DNA of 64,000 nt from Micromussa lordhowensis (Eukaryota; Cnidaria; Anthozoa; Scleractinia; Lobophylliidae): contig OZ026606.1 in assembly GCA_964020085.1 (NCBI GenBank), positions 3,676,423-3,740,422 of the forward strand, in the 5' to 3' direction. Both the position numbers and the translations under genes were made by a program. This document shows, piece by piece, positions 53,701 through 64,000 of this stretch (within the stretch, counting starts at the first letter, position 1; each line of letters opens with the position of its first letter). The notes beneath the pieces are model-generated. The model did not search any database. It was not told the DNA's origin and saw only the letters and a list, made by a program, of their open reading frames with translations.

Positions 53701-54429
53701 ACTGATTAACCTGTCGGTGCCTTTACTGAGCTCTTAGCAGTTGTGTATAAATACACAAGTTTATTTAAAAAAAGTGATACCGTTTTATATTTGGACTCCT
53801 AGTTTATTTAACCCTCTAATCATTTTCCAGCTGGACAGTTTGATCGCCATACGGAATTTTTGATTATGCGCTCTAGCCCTCCACGCGAATCTTTCATTTT
53901 CCTTCAGTTCAAACGGGGATAACAATGTAATAAAATTGCATACTAGTTAATGAAGCTGGATGCCTTTATCTAGACCGCGATTATAACTGCCTTGTTGCAG
54001 ATTAGAATAATTTTCTCAGTTAAACTCCGGTACACGATTAAAATTGGCAGTTGCTAAAAGGCACCCCCGGCGTTTATTCGAGATACTAGCGTTTATTTGA
54101 AAAAACAAAACGAAACAAAACTACGGTAACTGATTCTAATCAATCATAGCTGTAGTCGGGCTGCCAAAAGAGTAATCTGTATGACTATTAAAAAAAGTGC
54201 GTTTATCGTTCTCGACATTGGCAGGAGTGCGCTATGGACGAAATCCATGACACCTTTATCTTGTTTTGTTGATCATGTTGATGTTTCAGTTAATTTTTCC
54301 TTTGACAGAACATAAGATTGTCGAACATTTTTTTCTTCATAGTGCGAGAATGAAGCGGAGGGAAGAAGCGAGAGGAAAAATAAAATATACTTAAGTCTTG
54401 CGCCAGTATCCTGTTACGCCCCGTCCTCC

Positions 54430-54668
54430 CTGACGCCGGGAAAAATTTCACAGCTGAAAACGCATCAAATGTTTTCCTTCCACACTACATCGGAGGAATT
54501 TGAAACGCAACAATAGCCGCCATCTGGGATTTGTGTTTGAGGAGAACTCGAACAGAGATATTGCTTACGAAAAGCTCCGTTCTAAAAATGCTTTCCGTAC
54601 ACGTATAAACGCAAAGCCGGCGTTTTTAAATTCCTCCGGTTTGAAGAGCGCTTTCGTAAAGCGTTAAC
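54430..54668 (+). repeat. dispersed repeat D3, copy 3
   Basis: Shares ACGAAAAGCTCCGTTCTAAA, AACGCAAAGCCGGCGTTTTT, AAATTCCTCCGGTTTGAAGA and GCGCTTTCG with the copy at 23440, plus GGAGGAATTTGAAACGCAAC near its start. It ends only a few bases before the next element. Confidence 0.65.
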
Positions 54669-54672
54669 CAGT

Positions 54673-55089
54673 TTAAGGCGGGGGTACACGTGAATTTAAG
54701 TGAAATTTTGGTAAGTTTAAAGAGAGGTTGAAAGGGAAAAAAAGGGTTATGGAACACCACCAGACAGTTGCCCGACCGCACAATGGCACCCCAGGTTGTT
54801 GGGCAACTGTTTGGAGTGTTTCTACCAATTTTTTAATTTCAAACTCTATTTTAAAACAACAACAAATCTTCAAAATTTCCTATTTCCATCAATTTTACTA
54901 ATCCTTTGAGAAAAACTATTTCTCTCCAAATATACCTAAAAATCACCAAAAAATTTCCAAAACAACCCAAAACATAGATATGTGAGATGAGCAGAGAGAT
55001 TCTTGATTGCTTGAAACGTAAACAAGATATTTGCATTAAAAACATAATACCCAGCCAAAATACGGCTTTCATGTGTACCCCCGCCTTAA
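54673..55089. mobile_element. TTAA-bounded non-autonomous transposon, 417 bp (family T3)
   Basis: TTAA at 54673-54676 and 55086-55089. Ends are GGCGGGGGTACACGTGAA and its complement with one mismatch (GGCGGGGGTACACATGAA). Inside, at about 54755-54825, is a second foldback with arms CCAGACAGTTGCCC and GGGCAACTGTTTGG. It lies 134 bp upstream of the RPL14 start codon. Confidence 0.8.
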
Positions 55090-55179
55090 TATTTTGGGTT
55101 TCATCGTGCGCTGTCATTTATGCCAGCGGCTAACTTCCAGTACACCCACAAAGCCTTGCGCCTCGCTTCCTTTCACATC

Positions 55180-55223
55180 CGGGTCTTTGGCAATAATTCG
55201 TCCTTTCTCGCCGATATTCCAAG
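55180..55223 (+). promoter_or_regulatory. RPL14 core promoter with a possible 5' TOP tract
   Basis: A pyrimidine run CCTTTCTC lies at about 55202-55209, 15 bases before the ATG. Ribosomal protein mRNAs normally start at a C within such a tract. The transcription start itself is inferred. Confidence 0.4.
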
Positions 55224-58200
55224 ATGGTGAGTACACGTGTGACAACATAGTCAAGTATTCGACAAAATAACTCTCCTTAGAAATGTCTGATTGTGCTCGT
55301 CTTTTCTGGCTGAATCCTTCAGGTGTTCAAGCGTTTAGTGGAAATTGGTCGTGTGGCCCTCATCAACTCGGGACCCGACGAGGGGAAACTTTGTGTGATT
55401 GTAGATGTGGTCGATCAAAATCGAGTAAGCGAGCTTACTATGTATTTTGTTACTTTACAGTCTACTAATTGCACCGGATATTTTTTATGTGCTCCTCAGT
55501 TGGCTTATACTTTACTTTATACTATTTTCTGCAATGCAGTATCTAGACTGCATGTTTGTAGCTGAAGTGTAAAATCTCTCGAAATCTTAAGCTTAAATAA
55601 TTATAGCATTTATGCAACTCATAAGTTTATGTTACTTCCAGCAGCACAGAAAGTTAGGGTTAAATCAATGCAGATTGTTGAAGTTGTACTTTTCACTTTT
55701 TTAATTGAAAACCTGGCCAATACATTACTTGGACTTCTGCAGTCCCGGGGTAGTCACTCGATAAAAATTGTTATCGGAAAACCACTCGATAAATCGATAT
55801 CAATCGATAAATTGAATTTAAGTGTCATCGATGTTATCAATTAATCAATAAAACTCAATACTCACATGCTGGCGAAGTTTCAAAGTTATCAATTTTATCG
55901 ATTTCATTGGATTTATCAATCAACTTTGTTTTGTATCTGTCAACACAGTGTATGATTGTGACTTTTTAAATGTGGATTTTGTGGATGTACACTACAAAAT
56001 AATTAAGATCAATCAGTTAATTTCGAAGTCACAGTTCTACAGGTTTAAGTCCTAGAGTTCCTCTTGGGCTCAGGAGAAAAGTAAATTTGTGAGAGGAAAG
56101 TGGAATTCAGTGTTTCATATTACTCGATTTTCTGAAGCTCTAGGATTAGTTTATTTCTTATGATGTAAAGCGCACTTGATCATTTTATGAAAAGTCACGC
56201 TATATAAAATTTTAATATTATCATTATTATTAGAACTAAAAATTGTTTCCCTCCACTCAGTCGGACACTAATTCTACCCCGATTTCTTGAACTAGCCGGT
56301 TGTTTAAACCAATTCTTGTTTCCCTTGGAAGTTTGAAAAAAGGGATTTCACTGTATGAATGGAATGACAGTAAATATCATTACGGTTTTCTGCAAATTGA
56401 ATTTTTGTCATTATTCAATTATCGTTTTGTATGAGACCGTTTAGGAAGTTGTTATTAGTGGTTTTTCCAGCTTGTTTATATCTTTTGTTGGTTAAGTTTC
56501 GGTAAATTGTAAGATGAGGTAGAATCAATAAATTTGATATTTATTGATGAAATTGATGATGCTAAGTGAAAAATTGATAATTACCAATTATTCACAACAA
56601 ATCCTGTTAATCGATTTTGAATGATTTTCGATGTCATTGACCAAGTTTTATCGACTATTATTGAATATTATCAATTTTGTCAATTGACTACCCCGTGCTA
56701 CAGTGTATGTACCCATGGGCATTTTTGGTTAGTTAAAGTAGTTAGCTACAGTTTCATTACTGTACATGTAAGTGTTGTAATCTTTTGAATGGGACACAAT
56801 ATACTGAAATTAGGAATCATGAAGTCTGAGTGTCTGATTACATGTAAATACTGACAATTCATTTTGCTTTCAAGTTTTTGCAACAGTTTTTATACTTTTT
56901 GAAACTACGAAAATAAGTGTGCCTGACAATTTATTATCAATGCATCTGATATACAGTAAATTCAGATAACAGTATATTGCACGTCAGTAGATCCACGTCA
57001 TTGGGTCCATTTTCTCTAGATTAGAAACATCATCATTGCTTCTCTTCATCAGCAATCTTTTGGTTTTTTTTTAAAATACATCATTGGCAAATTGCAACAT
57101 GGAATCATAGAAATTAAACAGGATTTAATGTATCTTGTCGAGTCTGTTTGTATTTGTTTTTTCATTGATTTTGCTTTGTGTTTCTCACTGTTTAAGAAAA
57201 CATAAATAAACCCATAAAAACCATGATAACATTGACAGAAGTGGCTGACCCTAACCCTCCAGATTCCTATTGACGACCAGTAAAAGCTGGGTTATATGTG
57301 TACATGAAAACATAATGTTGATCAAACTCTTTAAGCACTGTGTCTCTGCTGCTTTCTACTGGCTTATCATACTTCTACAGTGTACATGTATATGTGAACA
57401 CCCTTGCTTACTGAAATTTTACTTGCAGTCTGAATCTGTCAAGAGAACTAAATTGAAACATTTCTATACAGGCACTGATTGATGGGCCTTGTACCAATGT
57501 CTGTCGCAAGGCCCTTAACTTCAAGCACTTGTCACTGACTGACTTCAAGGTCAAGGTTGGCCCCTCTGCCAAAAGTGGCCCAGTTAAGAAGGCCTTCGAG
57601 AAAGGCGAGATCCTTGAAAAATGGGAGAAGACAGCATGGGCTAAGAAACTGGTCACCAAGAAGAAGCGGACTACTCTGACTGATTTTGATCGCTTCAAGC
57701 TCAAGCTGGCCAAGCAGAAGGTAGGTCTCTAATCTTTTGTCTACCAATCTTGCAATTTCTGTTTTTAATCCAAATGCACCATGTGCAAACAGTCTATTCC
57801 ACTTTCGAATACAAACTGTGTTATTCTGTGCTCAGGCGGACGTGAATGTGTTGTGTTGTTCTACATGTATACTAGCTAAGCTAAGTATATACATGTAAGT
57901 ACTGTACATAGTTTACCAAGTACTGTACAAGGCTAACTCCACCTTGAATTAGCTTTAAGGAACATTTAAAGGGAGCACACCAATAAAAATTCAACTGCAA
58001 TCTACCGTATGAAAAAAGATGGCGGCTGTACATTTTACCACAGTACCTTGCGAACCTAACACAGCGTATAAGACACAAGGAAAGCCAAATTTTTACAATA
58101 TTTGTCCCTCTACTAAGGACATTGTGTATCGTAGGTTTGAAGATTTTATAACCCTTCTGTACCTTTTTATGAACGTTGTTAAAGTTTTCGTGCGCTAAGA

Positions 58201-58512
58201 ACTGTGGACAGTCGCCATCTTTTTTTCCTACGGAGGATTGAAATGCCAACCATATTCAAGTGTTCTGTTTTGTTTGTTTGGTGATAATTGGTGTCACAAC
58301 TGGGTAAATCACATTGAATTAAAATAATACTTCGAGAGTTATTAGTGCAGTTATATGTTATCATGCTTTTAAAAATAAAGGTTGTCTGTCTGGCTCTTAC
58401 ATTTTGGCACAGATGTAAGCAATGTCTGAGGAAAGTTTTTGTTTTGCTTTAACAGAAAAACCGGGTTCTCAAAGCTGAACTGAAGAAGTTGCGGAAGGAG
58501 GCTAAGCTGTAA
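55224..58512 (+). CDS. RPL14: 60S ribosomal protein L14 (eL14)
   Basis: Large-subunit ribosomal protein. Four exons: 55224-55226 (only the ATG), 55323-55424, 57472-57720 and 58456-58512; 411 nt, 136 residues. The start codon alone in exon 1 is a typical ribosomal protein gene layout. The KOW-like N-terminus reads [20 protein letters not shown], then [14 protein letters not shown]; exon 3 has [20 protein letters not shown] and [15 protein letters not shown], matching the family; the C-terminus is [18 protein letters not shown]. It lacks the long alanine/lysine tail of the mammalian protein (human 215), as most invertebrate forms do. Intron 2 is 2 kb and carries a transposon. Confidence 0.96.
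55744..56699. mobile_element. non-autonomous transposon, about 0.95 kb, in RPL14 intron 2
   Basis: Inverted ends: GGGGTAGTCACTCGATAAAA on the left and, complemented, GGGGTAGTCAATTGACAAAA on the right. ATCGAT, ATCAAT and GATAAA words crowd both subterminal regions. No coding capacity. Confidence 0.65.
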
Positions 58513-58530
58513 TCTTGCTGTTAAGATTCA

Positions 58531-58536
58531 AATAAA
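58531..58536 (+). terminator. RPL14 poly(A) signal
   Basis: Canonical AATAAA 18 bp after the stop codon, followed by a T-rich and TGTTTG stretch; a very short 3' UTR is usual for ribosomal protein genes. Confidence 0.8.
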
Positions 58537-59688
58537 CCTTTTTGTTTGAGAACATTTGAAGTTCTTTTATAGCTGCCATTTTGTGATACAGTACCAAATC
58601 AACAAAAATGCCAATTCACAAGTCTAATTTTGACAGTTCAAAATCACTGATACTTGCTTCATGCAACTCTAATTGACAAAAAATCTACAGTATGGGTACA
58701 CATTTTGCATAATTTCACCCCACTTCCTCCATTATTTTACCTATGTTCATTTGTTATAATGTTGACAGCCTGTTCTAGGTTTTCAGTGGTGACTTGAAAT
58801 AAGACAAGAACAGAGGCCTTCTTTACACTGTTCCTCAACTATAGTTTCAATTCAAATGACTGAATGCGACTATGACAGCAAGGGCTGTCCAGCATCCTGG
58901 TCTTCATAATTTTTAGACCAAGCTAAGATAATTCCTGCAGCTAGTACCTTCCCTCAGATTCAACCTGTTGGTGCTGCCCAGCTTACACCATTGCTAACAA
59001 TACATAACATGCAGTGCTGTTATTCTTAAGGGGACGGGGTTGATCTGAGTTGAGGAGAGGGAGCTTAACTTAGAACTATCTTTATCCCAGTGTTTTTTAC
59101 AGTACATGTAAGACAGTATCTGAAAAGGTTACTCAGCCTGGCGCTCTTAGATGAAAATCACCAGTATAAATAAAGAAACCCAATGTGGTGGTGCACTACA
59201 CAGGGTTCCAGATAATTTTTCAATGCAGGGTGTCGATAAGGAATTCCAATAGGTCAATTTCCCACTTTTCCCACTGAATAATTATAAATTATCTATTAAT
59301 TTGCCAGGCCATGTAGCTGACCTTGTTGGGTTTTTGACCTGAGACCCCTCTCTTATCTGAAACACTGCCTGTATATACATGTATATCTCAGATTGTGAGG
59401 AGTTGTTGTAAAGAACTGTATTCAGCTTGTCTATCTGTTGCTCATTGAATTTTCAGTTACACACTGCCCAAAAAAACCAGAGTAGACAACAAGTATTTAC
59501 AATGAATTGTATTATGTGACTGTGGTATTTGCAAACTTACTTTGCTGTGGTACAGATAGTTGGAACAAAGAAAACTAGAATCCTGTTTTGGGATAGGGTG
59601 TGGGCAAGCCCTATCATTTAACAGATGGGGCTTAATGCTGAAACATGCATTTATCCATGGCTGTATACAAGCAATGTCCCCTGAATGT

Positions 59689-59894
59689 TAGCCTGCTTGC
59701 AGGCGGTTACTGGGGGTTTCATCGCGGAAAACCCTCCGTTCGCTAATCGAGCGCCATCTTGGATTTTTGAGGCGCGCGCTCCCGGGTACGAGCTCTCCAC
59801 CCGGCCCAGACCTGGCCGCGGGAATTCAAGATGGCGACCTCATCACGAATTCCGTTTTTTTCGACCCGCCATCCAACCGCCTGCGTGCAGGCTA
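59689..59894. mobile_element. 206-bp MITE with 9-bp target duplication (Mutator-like length)
   Basis: CCTGAATGT stands directly on both sides (59680-59688 and 59895-59903). Ends are TAGCCTGCTTGCAGGCGGTT and, complemented, TAGCCTGCACGCAGGCGGTT. A G/C-rich centre holds a second foldback, GCCATCTTGGAT and ATTCAAGATGGC. Nine-base duplications are the rule for Mutator-type transposons. Confidence 0.8.
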
Positions 59895-61213
59895 CCTGAA
59901 TGTCAGATGTGGTAGTACTTTGCAATTTGCTAATACTGTAGGTAAAATGGCTGATGGGTTTTACCAAGTAGATCCCAGTCCCTTGCAGGTGCACCCTGCC
60001 ATTACATCACCAGGAAATTTTGAACCTGTACCACAGCACAAAGCTCATTCAACTGGGGACACAGAAGTCAACTGACAATCAATGAAACAATTGGAGAAAA
60101 AAGATCACTGTGTAGCACTTACACAAAACCGCGTGCAGACTTGTGAGAGGTGAAATAAACACAAACACAAGAAAAAGAAACCTTTTCCTTTTCTTATACT
60201 GGCTCTTGTGCATATTTCTCAAATGGGAACTGTCAAGAAATAAGATAAAACAGAAGAAAAAGAAACATTTCCCATTTCATGTGCTTGCACTTCTGCTGAT
60301 TTCAATAGTGTTTATGTAATTATTTCACAAGTGGAAACTGTTCCAGATCTCCTCTCTTCTCTCTTTGAGCTTGTGAGATTTTTGTTCTTTGGCATTTTGT
60401 GTTCCTGCTTGAACTAGCCCTGTTGCTATGCCATGCCACTGTAAAGGGTTTGGAACCAGTACTCTAAAAAAATTCACAAGCATAGCACTTGTAAAATAAA
60501 ATGGTATTTATTCTCAAATCACCCTGAAACAATTATAAAATATTTTGTAACTAACCTTAATAAACAAACACAGCATCAGGGGCGGGCGTCTCGTTTATTG
60601 AGTGACCATATCAATCAACATAAAGAAAATACGGCAGTGAATAAGATATAGCAAAGTTAATAGAGATGCCTTTGAGTGTGACTTACAAAATCTTAAATAG
60701 CCTGGTGGCCTCTAGGGATTCATCGTACCTGCAAGCATGCCTAAAGTACTTCTACAGTTAACACGAATCTTACATAATAAACATACTCCAGTGTCATTAC
60801 CGAAGCGTTACAAAATATATATTTGCACTGGTTGCCACTTATTGAAATGGCGCAACCTCACTGAAAAAAAGTGAAATGGAATTTTCGTTTTCTCTTGTTC
60901 GTTGTTCCTGTTATAAAATTTCCTCCTAGGGGTGACTGGAAGGGAAAAGAACTTATCCCCTACAGCTGTATATAACAGAAAAGTAAGCCTCCTTCCCAGT
61001 GCCAACAACAACATCTTTATCATTATTTGCTTTTCCCATATTGGCTAGAACAGAAATATTTCATCTTCCACTGGGTAATGAATTCTCTCGACCCTTTAAT
61101 ACCCTCCTTTTTCTCCCTCCTAACTGAATAGGTTCCCTGAAATTATGCCTTGTTGCAAAAGTGTTTTGTTTATTCCGCTTATAAGCACCTCCCTCGATTT
61201 AAATTGTTGATGG

Positions 61214-61308
61214 TCACGTATATGTCACGGGCGCTAATGTTCCACCTGTCACGTGTTCTACCAATGTCACGAGAATTTTGACCATCACGGGTTCTTTCAG
61301 GAGTCACG
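61214..61308 (+). promoter_or_regulatory. cluster of six TCACG motifs before the kelch-like gene
   Basis: TCACG begins at 61214, 61225, 61249, 61267, 61285 and 61304, all on the plus strand. Four of them are GTCACG or TGTCACG, and the third forms CACGTG. The last three gaps are 18, 18 and 19 bp. The cluster ends 70 bp before the start codon. Likely binding sites for a bZIP or bHLH factor, or a decayed tandem repeat. Confidence 0.55.
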
Positions 61309-61377
61309 ACATGGGTAAACAATGTACTCAGTCAATGTATCACAAATCATGCAGCATATATTTGTGGGCTTTGTTCT

Positions 61378-63114
61378 ATGGATATGAGTTCCAAGTCAGA
61401 TAATCAAGGAAGCCGAACAGTTGACAATAAGTTTAAGGAGAACATTCTTCGAGCCCTAAACGCAATGAGGCAAGAGAACAGCCTTTGTAATGTTCTTCTT
61501 CGCGTCAATGGCACGATCACCTTTCCCGCTCACCGATGTGTTTTGTCTGCTAGCAGTTCATATTTTCAAGCACTTTTTTCAGACGATTTTCTTGAGAAAA
61601 AGAGTGGTGTAGTGGAATTAGAAGAAATAGGTGCTACCGCGCTGGAAAAAGTGCTAGAATTCATCTATACAGGCGAGGTGGAAATCGACTTGGTAAATGC
61701 GCAGGATTTAGTCATGGCTGCCGATTACCTGAATATTCCAGCGTTAAAACTGAATGCTTCAGCTGTGTTGGAAACGTCGATCGATGTGTCGAACTGTCTT
61801 ACCCTTCAGCATTTTTCTACTAAGTATGGCTGTGTTCGGTTAAGAGAATCCTGTGCTTTCTTCATATATCAAAACTTCTCTCAAGTGGCCAAGTCAGAAG
61901 GATTTCGAGACTTGAGCTTCGAGTCGCTAATAGACTTGTTAAGACGTGACGAGCTTAATGTTGTCAACGAAAACGAAGTCTTTTATTCGGCGATTTCATG
62001 GGTAAAACACGATCTTTGTGCGAGGGAGAAACTTCTTCCTGACGTTTTGAAGCACGTTCGATTCGCTCATATCCCTAAACGTCACTTGGTTGATATTGTC
62101 AACAAGGAAACATTACTTCAGCGTAACACAGTGTGCCTAGATTTATTACCTGCGAACACAGCAAGCATTTCTTCAAATGCACTTGGAGCATCACAGACGC
62201 CCAGATCAGGACCTCTTGAGACAGTGGTTGTACTAACAGGAGGTAAATCAGTGTCGAGGTATGGCTTACAGAACAACTTTATGGCATTCATGCCGTCGCG
62301 TGACACGTGGGTCACGCTACCTGATCTTCATCTTCCTCGCCATAGTCACGGTATGGTCGTCTGCAAAGGTTCTCTGTACGTAACTGGAGGAGTTTGTGGA
62401 AACATTGCCGCTCACCGCCATGTCTGTCGGTTTAGTCCTCTTCGTAATAAATGGCGCTGTGACGTATCTGATCTTCCTCATCCAGTGTCTTGTTGCGCGG
62501 TTGTCTCGCTTCAGAACAAGTTGTTTGTGATTGGTGGAAGAGACCAGTGTAATGACACACTAACCAAAACGCAGTGCTACGATCCCCGGCGCAACCAATG
62601 GGATTGTGTCTCCGACATGAACTTCCCTCGTGAAAACCACTGTGCAACGGTATTTAATGACGCTATCTACGTCATCAGCGGTGACAAATTGAACTTTCAA
62701 AGTTGTGAATTCTATGATGTTTCGACGAACAAGTGGAGCCTTTTGCCAGACATGACCTTTCCACGCCAACGACCAGCGGCCCAAGCTATTGGCGGGAAAA
62801 TCATGGTAGTCGGCGGTTTTCAGGGTTCAAATTACAGACTGCACACCACCTGCGAGATCTTCGATCCAAACAAAAACCTGTGGAGCCTGGTATCTGGTCT
62901 TGTTGTACCACGTGCAGGGTGCGGAATCACGTGCGTCAGAGGTGACGTGTATGTATTCGGCGGGTCCAATGGCCGTTCAGTTCTGAACACCCTGGACAGT
63001 GTTGAGCGTTACAGCACTGAAGAGAACGAGTGGAAGAAAGTCTCTGTCATTCCTGAAACTGTAATTACGCCACAAGTGGCTGTAATCAGAATGCCGAGAA
63101 AATATTTAGTATGA
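61378..63114 (+). CDS. kelch-like protein (BTB-BACK-kelch), intronless
   Basis: 578 residues in one exon, a normal length for this family. BTB domain about 20-135 (SLCNVLLRVNGTITFPAHRC, then VLSASSSYFQALFSDDF), BACK about 137-240 (FESLIDLLRRDELNVVNENE, VFYSAISWVKHD), and kelch blades about 282-575. Six blades can be counted by their GG and W positions: VVVLTGGK..., LYVTGGV, LFVIGGR, IYVISGD (second G replaced by D), IMVVGGF and VYVFGGS, each with a Y/F-D-P...N.W turn. Such proteins are usually substrate adaptors of Cullin-3 ubiquitin ligases: BTB and BACK bind Cul3 and the propeller binds the substrate. The particular KLHL orthologue is not clear. Absence of introns contrasts with its neighbours and suggests retroposition, which may be ancient. 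ATG at 61378 is followed two codons later by a second ATG. Confidence 0.95.
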   Translation: MDMSSKSDNQGSRTVDNKFKENILRALNAMRQENSLCNVLLRVNGTITFPAHRCVLSASSSYFQALFSDDFLEKKSGVVELEEIGATALEKVLEFIYTGEVEIDLVNAQDLVMAADYLNIPALKLNASAVLETSIDVSNCLTLQHFSTKYGCVRLRESCAFFIYQNFSQVAKSEGFRDLSFESLIDLLRRDELNVVNENEVFYSAISWVKHDLCAREKLLPDVLKHVRFAHIPKRHLVDIVNKETLLQRNTVCLDLLPANTASISSNALGASQTPRSGPLETVVVLTGGKSVSRYGLQNNFMAFMPSRDTWVTLPDLHLPRHSHGMVVCKGSLYVTGGVCGNIAAHRHVCRFSPLRNKWRCDVSDLPHPVSCCAVVSLQNKLFVIGGRDQCNDTLTKTQCYDPRRNQWDCVSDMNFPRENHCATVFNDAIYVISGDKLNFQSCEFYDVSTNKWSLLPDMTFPRQRPAAQAIGGKIMVVGGFQGSNYRLHTTCEIFDPNKNLWSLVSGLVVPRAGCGITCVRGDVYVFGGSNGRSVLNTLDSVERYSTEENEWKKVSVIPETVITPQVAVIRMPRKYLV

Positions 63115-64000
63115 CATCTCAGTGCCCAAGTCACGTCAAGTCGATCCTGCAATGGTACATTTTTGTAACATATCATTTCATGATTTCAAAACTTGTTATT
63201 CAGTGAAAATTACCCCAAAAAGTAGAAATTATCTGCCTTGCAATTAATTAATCCTAGAGTGCTCGACAATTAAGGAGCCATGAAAATCTAGAAAGGGTAT
63301 CTGGAAATCTTTTCACTTTACGGAATGTACACTAGTAGTGTTAATTTTGGCTATGCACGGGGGTTTGAATTAGTGCCGTGTTAGTGTGCTTGACGGTTCG
63401 ACCGTAATTAGGTACAAAAGGCATTTTTCTCCAGTTCAGGCAGCTCTGGTATTTTTTCTGTCACTTTTCTTGTTTGAAATAGATACCTTCATTAAAACGA
63501 AAGCTCTCGAGAGTCGCTTGTTTCGTCAAGCTTGCGCAGTGAACGAAGTTCCGAGGAACGAGATTGCCTGCCACAATGAAAATTTCCTTCGCGTGTAGGG
63601 CGAGCATAGGTGGCGCAGTGGTGAGAGTGCTTGCCTCCCACCGATGTTTCCCGGGTTCGATTCCCGGACCCGGCGTCATATGTGGGTTGAGTTTGTTATT
63701 GGTTCTCGCCCTTGCTCCGAGGGTTTTTTTTCCGTGTTCTCCGGTTTTCCTCCCTCCTCAAAAACCACCATTTCTAAATTCCAATTCGATCGGGAATTCA
63801 AGGGCCACGAGTTTATCAGTTGAACACTGTTGAGCGTCACCCTCGTTAAACAAAGTTGATTTATTTATTTATTTTATTTTATTAAAGATGTAGATTCAGA
63901 TTGCCCGCATACGTATTATCTAGCCATCAATAAAGGAGAAGTCATTTATTATTCTTGTCTGCGTTTGATGAGGCTTTAATTAGCGCAATTTAAAAATGAC
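63115..64000. other. 3' flank of the kelch-like gene
   Basis: No gene seen. No canonical AATAAA lies close to the stop. The SINE below occupies the middle. Confidence 0.5.
63606..63890 (+). mobile_element. tRNA-derived SINE, family C
   Basis: Head ATAGGTGGCGCAGTGGTGAG (box A) and GGGTTCGATTCCCGG (box B), then a body with GGGTTGAGTTTGTTATTGG, TCTCCGGTTTTCCTCCCTC, CAATTCGATCGGGAATTC and GGGCCACGAGTTTATCAG, ending in an ATTT-type tail (TTATTTATTTATTTTATTTT). Only copy of this type in the window. Confidence 0.75.

Larger units (their letters stand above)
47770..55223. other. 7.4-kb region with no supported gene
   Basis: Read on both strands; A/T-rich, with no ORF above about 80 codons and no exon I could tie to a protein family. 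The first few hundred bases are presumably the promoter of the 47158-47769 ORF. Only the two repeats near the right end (54430-54668 and 54673-55089) have clear structure. Distant enhancers or noncoding RNA exons cannot be excluded. Confidence 0.5.
58513..61377. other. intergenic region between RPL14 and the kelch-like gene
   Basis: No supported gene. Contains the 206-bp transposon at 59689 and the promoter motif cluster at 61214. The rest shows no clear structure. Confidence 0.5.

Noticed and set aside
62118..62945. Other-frame ORFs within the kelch-like gene
   Set aside because: Shadows of the real 578-codon frame.

Overview
This window is animal nuclear DNA. Genes are cut into many short exons with GT-AG introns, exon phases are conserved, and the introns and intergenic stretches are full of small palindromic transposons, tRNA-derived SINEs and Penelope-like retroelement pieces. 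The gene set (ELMO, DPM1, thiamine triphosphatase, ribosomal protein L14, a kelch-like protein) is metazoan. The repeat styles resemble those of anthozoans, most likely a stony coral or sea anemone. That taxonomic call is an inference from repeats and gene structure, not a database result. No bacterial feature (operon, CRISPR, prophage) is present.

Layout. 1-5.2 kb: 3' end of a plus-strand single-pass receptor (one fibronectin III exon, a membrane exon, a long cytoplasmic tail). 7.7-9.7 kb: minus-strand thiamine triphosphatase in two exons. 10.3-35.0 kb: plus-strand ELMO in 24 exons, reconstructed completely (716 residues). It lies head to head with the thiamine triphosphatase across 581 bp, and its introns hold most of the window's mobile DNA. 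35.0-40.9 kb: repeat-rich intergenic DNA with a LINE-like remnant and one unexplained exon-like ORF. 40.9-45.1 kb: minus-strand DPM1 in nine exons, complete (241 residues). 47.2-47.8 kb: an unrecognised minus-strand ORF of 203 codons. 47.8-55.2 kb: about 7.4 kb with no gene I can support. 55.2-58.5 kb: RPL14 in four exons. 61.4-63.1 kb: an intronless BTB-BACK-kelch gene behind a tight cluster of six TCACG motifs.

The genes do not form a pathway. They are ordinary neighbours: Rac activation and engulfment (ELMO), dolichol-phosphate-mannose synthesis (DPM1), thiamine phosphate metabolism, translation (RPL14) and probable Cullin-3 substrate recruitment (kelch-like). I do not see a wholly new biological system. 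The most unusual items are a repeated 12-residue motif in the receptor tail, the orphan ORF, the TCACG promoter cluster, a strong and patchy excess of the octamer TACATGTA, three TTAA-bounded transposon families, and a Penelope fragment inserted in another transposon with a visible 12-bp target duplication. All splice sites were placed by eye from consensus, reading frame and protein family; no alignment or transcript was available.
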